From Symbiodinium natans (Eukaryota > Sar > Dinophyceae > Suessiales > Symbiodiniaceae), in assembly GCA_905221605.1 (NCBI GenBank), contig CAJNDS010002182.1, positions 359,501 to 423,500 on the forward strand: 64,000 nt of DNA. Reading direction: 5' to 3'. This document shows positions 10,843 to 19,544 of the stretch, piece by piece. The translations under genes were made by a program, and so were the position numbers. Numbering within the stretch: the first letter of the stretch is position 1; every line of letters begins with the position of its first letter. The notes below the pieces were generated by a model. It was not told the origin of the DNA and did not search any database. It saw nothing but the letters and a program-made list of their open reading frames with translations.

Positions 10843-11212
10843 GGTTCTTTTTTCGTATTTTTTCTGGTTTTTTTTTCGTATTATTTATGGTTTCAGGTGA
10901 ACCCCAAACCCTAAACCCTAAACCCTAAACCCTAGACCCTAAACCCTAAACCCTAAACCCCAAACCCTAAACCCTACAAACCCTAAACCCTAAAAACCCT
11001 AAAAACCCTAAAAACCCTAAAAACCCTAAAAACCCTAAAAACCCTAACAACCCTAAAAACCCTAAAAACCCTAAAAACCCTAAACCCTAAAAACCCTAAA
11101 CCCTAAACCCTAAACCCTAAACCCTAAACCCTAAACCCTAAACCCTAAACCCTAAACCCAAGACCATGAAAAATACGAAAAAAAAAACCAGAAAAAATAC
11201 GAAAAAAAAACC
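10843..11212. repeat. inverted repeat enclosing a telomere-motif array
   Basis: The left arm 10843-10890 (GGTTCTTTTTTCGTATTTTT, then CTGG, T run, CGTATT, TTTATGG) is the complement of the right arm 11164-11212 (CCATGAAAAATACGAAAAAA, then ACCAG, AAAAAATACG, A run, CC). The arms are about 48 bp, allowing small gaps. The telomere-motif array lies between them. The structure is absent from copy B of the duplication, so it is probably an insertion. Confidence 0.75.
10901..11159 (-). repeat. large interstitial telomere-motif array
   Basis: About 260 bp of CCCTAAA. A central block (about 10985-11090) is made mostly of a longer variant, CCCTAAAAA, and is flanked by the regular motif. This is the longest telomere-like array in the window. 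The variant block is unlikely to be a recent telomerase product. Confidence 0.95.
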
Positions 11213-11950
11213 TGGACCCATTTTTCAGCATGATCTCGATCTTGTAAGATGGCAATATATGCAGTGCACCGAGCTGATCCAACTTACAAGAATCCCAGCC
11301 GGTCCGATCGCAATTCCCATTCTTGCGAACTCCTACTACAACCCCGAGCTAGAAAATCCCAACCCCCATCCTACAAAATCCCAACATTTCCTGCGAAAGC
11401 CCCAAAATTTCCTTCGAAAACCCCAACAAATCTTACGAAATGCCGACAAATCCCCAAAACATCCCAACAATGTCCCACTTTACGAAAATGCCAGCCAACC
11501 CCTAGCATGCTCCGCTTGCTTTTTCTATAAGGGTGTTTGCGGGGGGAATGCCGCCCTTGTTTTCCAGGACGGTTTAAGGAGAGCCTTGGGTAACATCGAC
11601 AGAACAAGACATCATAACATGTTAACCTAGTCCACATCGCAAACTTTCACGTTTATGGAAGGAAGGTTTTGGGAAATTCAGGCTTTCGCGGTTTCAGAGC
11701 ATGAGTGAAGTAGGATTGTTTAAGACAGCATGCACCTACTTCTTCAGAATTGCTGCTGGCACTTTATCAGCCTTGTTTGGTTTTTCTGGTGTTCGGCATC
11801 TGGTGAGAAACTGGACAGCTTCCCTTGCTGCGGGCTCCCTTGTCGATGTCTTCCTGCCGAAAAGAACTTGTACTCAATGTCGCATCTAGCAGGGGCCTGG
11901 CGCAAACCTCAAGTCCCAAGTCTGGAATGTTAATTCATGCCCAGATGGGG

Positions 11951-14148
11951 ATGAAGTACGTGGCAGCGTATCTCATGGCAGCAGCGCCCTCGGTCAAAGT
12001 GAGAGCTGTTCCAGCCGTCCGTTCACCATCTGGGGAATCAGGGTTGGAGGTCACAAGACCACAGGTATCCACAGGTTGAAGCGGGTGCGTGAGGTTTCGG
12101 GAGAACGGGCAAGGCCCCCCGGATGCCACTTGCGTACACATATGTAGGCCGTGATGGGAGAGCCCCTCTGAAGATCCATCCCTGAACCGATAAGCTCCCA
12201 ACTGCCGCACAGCCCCGCGAGCATCCGAGAGAATGAGGCCCTGGCCGGCAAGGAGAGCCCCAGCGCCGACGACATCAAAGCCATCCTCGAGTCCGTGGAG
12301 TCCGAGTACGCGCTGGCCTTGGGGAGCTGCACGGAACAGGGCCCCCGCCGGGATCAAACTCCAAGCAAAATTGTAGGGACTGCATGACGAAACTCCATCC
12401 TCCAGGCTAGCTGAATCAAGTGATACATCTGAAGACGGCGACCAGAAGAATCAAAGCAGACCCCGACAGCACAATTTTCGCACAATCTTCCAGCACATCT
12501 GAGCTCACCCAAGATATCCCAAGCCTCTGGATGCGTCCTGCCCGTTTTGCATCCTTGCGGACGGTTGCTTGCACCCCTGACACTATTCTTGGCACAACTC
12601 GGCCGAAGAATGACGGAGCCTTCACTCGGCACTCAACGGCGTCACGCAAGCCTCTAGTTGAAACTTGCTACCCGTCCTTCTCGAACAGCGACTTAGTGCT
12701 GGAGTAGCAAGCGCAACGATGCTTGGGAGCCGCTTCAATTGCAAATTCCGTATGGTTTGGAGCGACCCAAACGAAAGTTGCTCATCAACGGGCGATCTCG
12801 TACACAACGGCATGTGTTGCAAAGTGCTTGGTCTTAAGAATCGTTACGGCCGGAGAAATCGGCACTGGTTTCCAACAGCCCCAGGACGAGAGCATTGCCA
12901 GCAAGCTGGTATCCGAGTCCTTCGGCGGCATCTGGAGTGGGCGAACCGAGTTTAGTTTGATTTGACTTTCCTATTTTCTGTCAACTGGCGGCCCAGGCTC
13001 GAGGGCAAGACGGTGCACGAGGCCTGGGGCTTCAACTCTTGAGCAAGCTCGCAAGCTCACCCTTAACCGGGACTCAAGATAGGATCCAGCCTGAGAATGG
13101 CACAGAAACATGACATGGCCTCAGGTCGTGGCTGCAGGAAAGGAGAAGCTGAAGGTCCTCAGTAGGGCTTTTCAGGGGTCTGAGTGGGCACAAAGGACCA
13201 CGAAGGGCGGTGTTGTCAGGAGTTGCCATGGGGACCTTTGATTGTTACGTTACGTTGACCGTTGAGAAGGGCAGGGATCTCATCTTTGCAGTCCTCGGCA
13301 GCAATAAAATTTGCCAGGCAGTGCCGCGCAGCAGCCTTTGCGCGAGTTTCTGACATTGAAACGCTGGCTATTGGGCATTTCCTATTGTTGGCCCTGTGTG
13401 CAGGGCTTTGGCGGCGGCGGCGGCGGTGGCCCCGCCATTGGCGGCGGAGGCGGCGGTGGTGCCGCGCCGGCTGCAGAGGCGAAGAAGGACCCGAAGCTGA
13501 GTGGATGCAGGGGGTCTGCATCGATGGCGTACCGCGTAACGAAGCATGGAGGGTTTCATGGGTTGCATGGTATCTTTGTGTTGTTCATGTTTCGTTATAT
13601 GTTTATGTGACGCTCACAGGCGGTTCACATGACTCAGAACGTAGTGCCAAAATGCGAAGCAGTCTCTACCTTGTCCTTTGCTTTGTCTCCCACCACATCT
13701 GGGCCCAGGAAGAGAAGAAGGCAGGATGATGGTTTTGGTTCTTTCTGTGCTCATCTTGGGGGTGAAGGCTTTGACCATTCAGCATGCGTGTTGCAGGAAT
13801 GATGGCCATCGGAATGAAATTGATGGTCACAGCGTTATCTCCACAGCAGCTAGCAGCTAGTGAGGTACCCAATGCAAAACATCATTCAGTCATCTTCAGG
13901 AGTCGACACTGATCATGTACAGCGTCACCTTTGCGACAGACACATCTCCAAAACATTCCAAGCCCTCTAATTTCAACGCAGCCAGCGACAAGCCGGCGAC
14001 GGCATGAGTGCCGAATTGTGCCGAATTGCTGTGGTGGAATAGTAGCGGGTGGGCGTGACGTGTGGTTCTTTTTCTATATTTGCTGGAACTTGCGAAGGTC
14101 GAGGAGGAGGAAGAAGAGGAGGAGATGGACTTCGACCTTTTCGGCTGA
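11951..14148 (+). CDS. RPLP2: 60S acidic ribosomal protein P2, copy A (multi-exon)
   Basis: P2 is the acidic stalk protein of the large ribosomal subunit and helps recruit translation GTPases. Exons by eye: 11951-11977 (MKYVAAYLM), 12238-12309 (ALAGKESPSADDIKAILESV, then ESEY), 12885-12916 (DESIASKLVS plus 2 nt), 12997-13018 (completing E, then LEGKTVH), 13404-13487 (GFGG, a Gly-rich hinge, ending AAPAAEAKK), 13709-13720 (EEKK) and 14098-14148 (VEEEEEEEEMDFDLFG, stop). The order matches the family: MKYVAAYL start, SPSADDIKAILESV, SELEGKTVHE, flexible Gly/Ala hinge and acidic tail ending DLFG. Donors are a mix of GC (ATG|GCAGCA, TAC|GCGCTG, AAG|GCAGGA), GT (GA|GTCCTT) and GA (AAG|GACCCG). About 12 residues between helix 3 and the hinge are not placed, so one or two small exons are missing. 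An in-frame ATG at 11945 would add two residues. Confidence 0.85.
13709..13720 (+). CDS. RPLP2: 12-nt microexon of P2 copy A
   Basis: GAAGAGAAGAAG (EEKK) lies between GGGCCCAG and GCAGGA. It joins the AAEAKK hinge end to VEEEEEEEE in phase 0, giving the usual lysine/glutamate run before the acidic tail. The identical 12 bases sit at the same place in copy B (53182-53193) with AG before and GCCGGA after. A genomic tract extending a neighbouring exon is excluded by the sequence in between. Confidence 0.6.
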
Positions 14149-14263
14149 GCACCGACTGGCACCGACTGGCACCGAACACTTCCGATCAGTTCTGCAGAAT
14201 CACGAGAAAAACCTGTCGCCTTCAAGTTGCCTTCAAGTGACCTCTAGCTTCAATTCCAAAACG

Positions 14264-14458
14264 TGGCGCCAGCACAAGCCAGGTCAACCCTTCGCAGCGT
14301 GCAGCTATCGAAGGCCTCAAGTACGCCTTGGAGAAGATCCAGGACATTTTGGGTTCGACTGGGGTTTACAGAGCTCAGGCCAAAAGCATCATGCCATGCA
14401 GCACGTTTCGACCACAGGCCCGTAAGGGGATTCGGTGAATCAGAAGCATTGCAGGGTA
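14264..14458 (+). pseudogene. truncated UPF1-like helicase fragment, copy A
   Basis: The exon ending at 14342 reads QVNPSQRAAIEGLKYALEKI then Q, as in copy B (53826-53909). In copy B the next exon starts GPPGTGKS after GCATTGCAG. Here the match runs through GCATTGCAGGG and then stops (about 14457, followed by TAACTTTG), so the Walker A exon and everything downstream are gone. The exon itself remains open. It follows P2 in the same orientation, as in copy B, so the break arose within the duplicated block. Confidence 0.65.
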
Positions 14459-14648
14459 ACTTTGTCGCTTAGTTGAACTTAGTTGTTGTAAAGCTGTTGC
14501 TAAGTTCAAAAGAGCAATGGTTCCCCTAAGTGCGGGCAGTGTGCAGGCCAACAACATGAGCCAACCAACATGTCTGCGCCAACTCCGCAATCACGTTGTG
14601 CAGCCCGCAGGCGATGATCCCCTGAGCCAAGGGGCTCGTGAAGCCGCA

Positions 14649-14738
14649 TGGGGTTTACTGAAAATAGGGGGCCCCAAAATATAACCCCCCTTATTATCAG
14701 AAGGCTCAATAAGGTACCCCTAATATCGGAAACCCCAC
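14649..14738. mobile_element. short inverted-repeat element, copy M2
   Basis: The left end TGGGGTTTACTGAAAATAGG is mirrored by a right end reading CCCCTAATATCGGAAACCCC then A. The interior is about 40 bp. The flanks read GCA-T and A-CAT, possibly a short target duplication. It lies just after the point where helicase copy A breaks off. Related to M1 and M3. Confidence 0.55.
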
Positions 14739-15119
14739 ATGGGGCATTGGCAGGATGTTTGTTTGGCGATCTTGCCGTAGCTTCCATCCGTACTTGGCTG
14801 GTTTGAGGTGCTGAGCATGCTGGTATAGACAACAAGAATCTCAACCTCTTGAGGCCCACGCCTAATCATGTAAAATGGACCCCCAGTACGTGGTTTTGGC
14901 GAATTACAATTACCTCCCGGATTTGTTGTTTACGGTCGAGCCTCATCCTTACTTCCACACGGGCCTACTTCCACAACTTCCACAACTCTGCTATGGCCAT
15001 ACGGGTCAGAGCACCAAAAGTCGGACAGAGGAGGCATTTTTACAATAGCATGGGGTCATTGAAGCCTCGGAGAGATCCACTGCGCGCACCTGAAAGGAGT
15101 ATAGAAAACCCGTGCATGC

Positions 15120-15900
15120 TTGGAGACAAGTTCAGACAGCCAGGCTTGTGTCACCAAAATGTTAAAAGGGATGATGCCAAAGCGGCCTCCCAATGCTTTG
15201 AGCTTCTGCTCAAGGACAGTGGCCGAGGGTGCTGGCGAGATGCTGCTCCTCCGGCCTATTTTCAACAGGCAGGTTGCCAATTCAGCGGCCTGACTGACTC
15301 ATAGCGCTGGCCTCCCTGAAGGGAAAGGCTTTACCAGTGCGTTGCGTTGGAACTCATTGTGGGTGGCCTTATGAACTCCGCTTGGTGCGCAGTGTTGGCC
15401 ACGTGAAGCGTGTGCACTTTCTTCATAGCTTAAACCGCCTGAATGCGTGGAAAGCTGAAACAGCCGTGGCGCTGAGCTCTTCGGTCGAGGCATTTCACGT
15501 TTTCATCTCTAACACCTGCCACGGCTCCTCATGAATCATGAAGTACCTTGCAACTGTGTTGGGCAAGGCACTGCGTAGAGGTGCTGAGCTGTACAGCGTA
15601 AGATGATTCCATGGAACAGCGGACTGTGTCAAAGGTAGTCGCATGATCAGGCGCATGGCCTAAATGGCTACATGCCACAGCAAGAAGTGACTAAGTCAGG
15701 GCAGAATCTGTTCTTCACATACCCAGACCCTCTCGATGCCGCTAACAGCCAGCACAAGCAGGTAGTTGCATTCCCTTTCGGTTTCTGCTGCGTGCTGATT
15801 TCACGCCCTTCCATGCCTGGCTTGGCTGTCGCCATGGCTGCCAGTAAATGGCAGGCACAGAGCAAGGGCCCACATGTGGGTAATCTGCTGTACCGGGAAC
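15120..15900 (+). repeat. local duplication, copy 2
   Basis: Counterpart of 7840-8740 in the same orientation. It lacks the segment equivalent to about 8050-8170 and carries small insertions (for example around 15745). Confidence 0.7.
15270..15303 (+). pseudogene. decayed copy of the exon at 7991
   Basis: Starts GTTGCCAATTCAGCGGCC, as in copy 1, but missing bases put TGA directly after VANSAA. The following 100 bp or so of the copy 1 frame are deleted. Confidence 0.45.
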
Positions 15901-16137
15901 GGAATGAAACACAATTCGACATCAAAATCGTCCCAGCGAGCCGCAGGCTCTGGAACTCCATCCTTGCAAGTACATCGCGCAGCCTAGAATGCCTAGAACA
16001 TCGGGAGCCAGATGGCCTCGTGCATCCCCACTTTTGCTATTGCGGCTGACCCTCAGGCTGCCCGGGAGCAAGGGCGCCCGCGTTGGCAACGAAGCCAAGG
16101 CCCAGCAAGCAGCCCTTCACGGGGGGGTGTTCTGATA

Positions 16138-16371
16138 CTGTTGATGGACGAAATCCTGCATCACTTTTATCACGCAGGTCATCCCTTCCAAACCCTGAAT
16201 CTTAACATTGCTGTCCTTGCAACGCTTCGAAAGTGCATGTGTGAATGACCGAAATCCTGCATCACCCATATGCGCGCGCAACATTGAAATTCGAGGGGTG
16301 TGGGGAGCTCGATTACCAACCGTCGCACACGTGTAACGTAGGGGGTCATGCAAGATTTTGTCCATCCACAG
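16138..16371 (+). repeat. module L1 (+)
   Basis: 234 bp with inverted ends (CTGTTGATGGACGAAATCC and GATTTTGTCCATCCACAG). By eye identical to L5 and, inverted, to L4. Confidence 0.85.
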
Positions 16372-16929
16372 TCTCGGACAAGATAATTGACTGACTTGTT
16401 GGCAAGAGCTGGTGCTGGAATGGCTTTTGGGAAGAATGTCGGAGAATGGCCTTTGGGAAGAATGTCGGAGATGTACCTTTTGCAGCTTCAAGCCTAAGCT
16501 CTCCTCTTTCTCGGTGTGGCCAAGCGGCAAAGAGCAGAAATGCCGTGTTTTTCAAGTTTCAAATTCGTTTCCGTAGTTTCAAATTAGTTTCAAAATAGTT
16601 TCAAAATCCAGTTGCAAAATCGCTGTTAAGGGGAAACTGCATTTTTCTACACGCGATTCAAAAAAATGAAGGAATCTCAGAGGTTCCTCGTTTTCAAAAA
16701 GCGCGGACAGAAATTGCAGTTCCCCCTTAACAGCGATTTTGCAACTGGATTTTGAAACTAATTTGAAACTGATTGGAAACTAATTTGAAACTATGGAAAC
16801 AATTTGAAACTTGAAAATACCACATTCCGGACTTTCTGCCCCATCCTGGCCCCTCACATACGGCCCTCCGTTGACTTTGGTCAGCCGTGACTAGAGACCA
16901 GTTTTTCCGAAAACTTGCCAGTCTCCAGA
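16372..16929 (+). repeat. module R1 (+), itself a long imperfect palindrome
   Basis: 558 bp starting TCTCGGACAAGATAATTGAC. It holds a 27 bp direct duplication (GAATGGCYTTTGGGAAGAAT...) and two inverted arms of about 90 bp (about 16551-16637 and 16719-16817), rich in GTTTCAAA, meeting at AATCGCTGTTAAGGGG and its complement. It could fold into one large hairpin. Confidence 0.85.
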
Positions 16930-17165
16930 CTGTTGATGGACGAAATCCTGCATCACTTTTATCACGCAGGTCATCCCTTCCAAACCCTGAATCTTAACAT
17001 TGCTGTCCTTGCAACGCTTCGAAAGTGCATGTGTGTGAATGACCGAAATCCTGCATCACCCATATGCGCACGCAACATTGAAATTCGAGGGGTGCGGGGA
17101 GCTCGATTACCAACCGTCGCACACGTGTAACGTAGGGGGTCATGCAAGATTTTGTCCATCCACAG
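16930..17165 (+). repeat. module L2 (+)
   Basis: 236 bp. Differs from L1 by a TG insertion (GTGTGTGAATG) and a few substitutions. Confidence 0.85.
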
Positions 17166-17724
17166 TCTCGGACAAGATAATTGACTGACTTGTTGGCAAG
17201 AGTTGTTGCTGGAATGGCTTTTGGGAAGAATGTCGGAGAATGGCCTTTGGGAAGAATGTCGGAGATGTACTTTTTGCAGCTTCAAGCCTAAGCTCTCCTC
17301 TTTCTCGGGTGTGGCCAAGCACCAAAGAGCAGAAATGTCGCGTTTTTCAAGTTTCAAATTCGTTTCTGTAGTTTCAAATTAGTTTCAAAATAGTTTCAAA
17401 ATCCAGTTGCAAAATCGCTGTTAAGGGGAAACTGGATTTTCCTACGTGCGATTCAAAAAATGAAGGAATCTCAGAGATTCCTGGTTTTCAAAAAGCGCGG
17501 ACAGAAATTGCAGTTCCCCCTTAACAGCGATTTTGCAACTGGATTTTGAAACTAATTTGAAACTGACTGGAAACTAATTTGAAACTATGGAAACAATTTG
17601 AAACTTGAAAAATACCACATTCCGGACTTTCTGCCCCATCCTGGCCCCTCACATACGGCCCTCAGTTGACTTTGGTCAGCCGTGACTAGAGACCAGAGTT
17701 TCCGAAAACTTGCAAGTCTCCAGA
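17166..17724 (+). repeat. module R2 (+), diverged copy
   Basis: 559 bp. The most different R copy (for example TTGTTGCTGG, and GGATTTTCCTACGTG in the hairpin loop). Confidence 0.85.
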
Positions 17725-17959
17725 CTGTGGATGGACAAAATCTTGCATGACCCCCTGCGTTACACGTGTGCGACGGTTGGTAATCGAGCTCCCCGCACCC
17801 GTCGAATTTCAATGTTGCGTGCGCATATGGGTGATGCAGGATTTCGGTCATTCACACACATGCACTTTCGAAGCATTGCAAGGACAGCAATGTTAAGATT
17901 CAGGGTTTGGAAGGGATGACATGCGTATAAACGTGATGCAGGATTTCGTCCATCAACAG
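17725..17959 (-). repeat. module L3 (-)
   Basis: Inverted L, starting CTGTGGATGGACAAAATC. Diverged from L4, for example ATGCGTATAAACGTGATGC. Confidence 0.85.
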
Positions 17960-18516
17960 TCTGGAACTGGCAAGTTTTCGGAAACTCTGGCTCTAGTCAC
18001 GGCTGACCAAAGTCAACGGAGGGCCGTATGTGAGGGGCCAGGATGGGGCAGAAAGTCCGGAATGTGGTATTTTTCAAGTTTCAAATTGTTTCCATAGTTT
18101 CAAATTAGTTTCCAATCAGTTTCAAATTAGTTTCAAAATCCAGTTGCAAAATCGCTGTTAAGGGGGAACTGCAATTTCTGTCCGCGCTTTTTGAAAACGA
18201 GGAACCTCTGAGATTCCTTCATTTTTTTGAATCGCGTGTAGAAAAATGCAGTTTCCCCTTAACAGCGATTTTGCAACTGGATTTTGAAACTATTTTGAAA
18301 CTAATTTGAAACTACGGAAACGAATTTGAAACTTGAAAAACACGGCATTTCTGCTCTTTGCCGCTTGGCCACACCGAGAAAGAGGAGAGCTTAGGCTTGA
18401 AGCTGCAAAAGGTACATCTCCGACATTCTTCCCAAAGGCCATTCTCCGACATTCTTCCCAAAAGCCATTCCAGCACCAGCTCTTGCCAACAAGTCAGTCA
18501 ATTATCTTGTCCGAGA
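17960..18516 (-). repeat. module R3 (-)
   Basis: Inverted R. Apart from its outer edge it matches the complement of R1 and R4 base for base over most of its length by eye. Confidence 0.85.
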
Positions 18517-18750
18517 CTGTGGATGGACAAAATCTTGCATGACCCCCTACGTTACACGTGTGCGACGGTTGGTAATCGAGCTCCCCACACCCCTCGAATT
18601 TCAATGTTGCGCGCGCATATGGGTGATGCAGGATTTCGGTCATTCACACATGCACTTTCGAAGCGTTGCAAGGACAGCAATGTTAAGATTCAGGGTTTGG
18701 AAGGGATGACCTGCGTGATAAAAGTGATGCAGGATTTCGTCCATCAACAG
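18517..18750 (-). repeat. module L4 (-), centre of the large palindrome
   Basis: Sits between R3(-) and R4(+), forming the 234 bp spacer of an inverted repeat with arms of about 790 bp (17725-18516 and 18751-19542). Confidence 0.85.
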
Positions 18751-19308
18751 TCTCGGACAAGATAATTGACTGACTTGTTGGCAAGAGCTGGTGCTGGAAT
18801 GGCTTTTGGGAAGAATGTCGGAGAATGGCCTTTGGGAAGAATGTCGGAGATGTACCTTTTGCAGCTTCAAGCCTAAGCTCTCCTCTTTCTCGGTGTGGCC
18901 AAGCGGCAAAGAGCAGAAATGCCGTGTTTTTCAAGTTTCAAATTCGTTTCCGTAGTTTCAAATTAGTTTCAAAATAGTTTCAAAATCCAGTTGCAAAATC
19001 GCTGTTAAGGGGAAACTGCATTTTTCTACACGCGATTCAAAAAAATGAAGGAATCTCAGAGGTTCCTCGTTTTCAAAAAGCGCGGACAGAAATTGCAGTT
19101 CCCCCTTAACAGCGATTTTGCAACTGGATTTTGAAACTAATTTGAAACTGATTGGAAACTAATTTGAAACTATGGAAACAATTTGAAACTTGAAAATACC
19201 ACATTCCGGACTTTCTGCCCCATCCTGGCCCCTCACATACGGCCCTCCGTTGACTTTGGTCAGCCGTGACTAGAGACCAGAGTTTCCGAAAACTTGCCAG
19301 TCTCCAGA
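18751..19308 (+). repeat. module R4 (+)
   Basis: Same length as R1 and almost identical to it. The one difference I see is near the right end (GACCAGAG here, GACCAGTT in R1). Confidence 0.85.
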
Positions 19309-19542
19309 CTGTTGATGGACGAAATCCTGCATCACTTTTATCACGCAGGTCATCCCTTCCAAACCCTGAATCTTAACATTGCTGTCCTTGCAACGCTTCG
19401 AAAGTGCATGTGTGAATGACCGAAATCCTGCATCACCCATATGCGCGCGCAACATTGAAATTCGAGGGGTGTGGGGAGCTCGATTACCAACCGTCGCACA
19501 CGTGTAACGTAGGGGGTCATGCAAGATTTTGTCCATCCACAG
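19309..19542 (+). repeat. module L5 (+), right end of element
   Basis: Ends GTCCATCCACAG followed by TA. By eye identical to L1. Confidence 0.85.
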
Positions 19543-19544
19543 TA

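Larger units (their letters stand above)
16138..19542. mobile_element. composite L/R repeat element with terminal inverted repeats
   Basis: Nine blocks of two kinds, in the order L+ R+ L+ R+ L- R- L- R+ L+. L is 234-236 bp and R is 557-559 bp. The outer ends are inverted repeats: CTGTTGATGGACGAAATCCT at the left, and the complement of the right end reads CTGTGGATGGACAAAATCTT, with 22 of 26 positions equal over the full end. TA stands immediately outside both ends (16136-16137 and 19543-19544), as expected for a Tc1/mariner-type target duplication. No transposase frame is present; the 60-138 codon frames inside simply translate the repeats. It is probably non-autonomous. Misassembly of a palindromic locus is the main alternative. 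Confidence 0.75.

Noticed and set aside
13216-13380. possible P2 exon reading LTVEKGRDLIFAV / LTVENGRELIFTV in the two copies
   Set aside because: It is open in both copies and contains an ELI/DLI resembling P2 'HELI', but no standard donor-acceptor pair joins it in frame, so it was not included in the P2 model.
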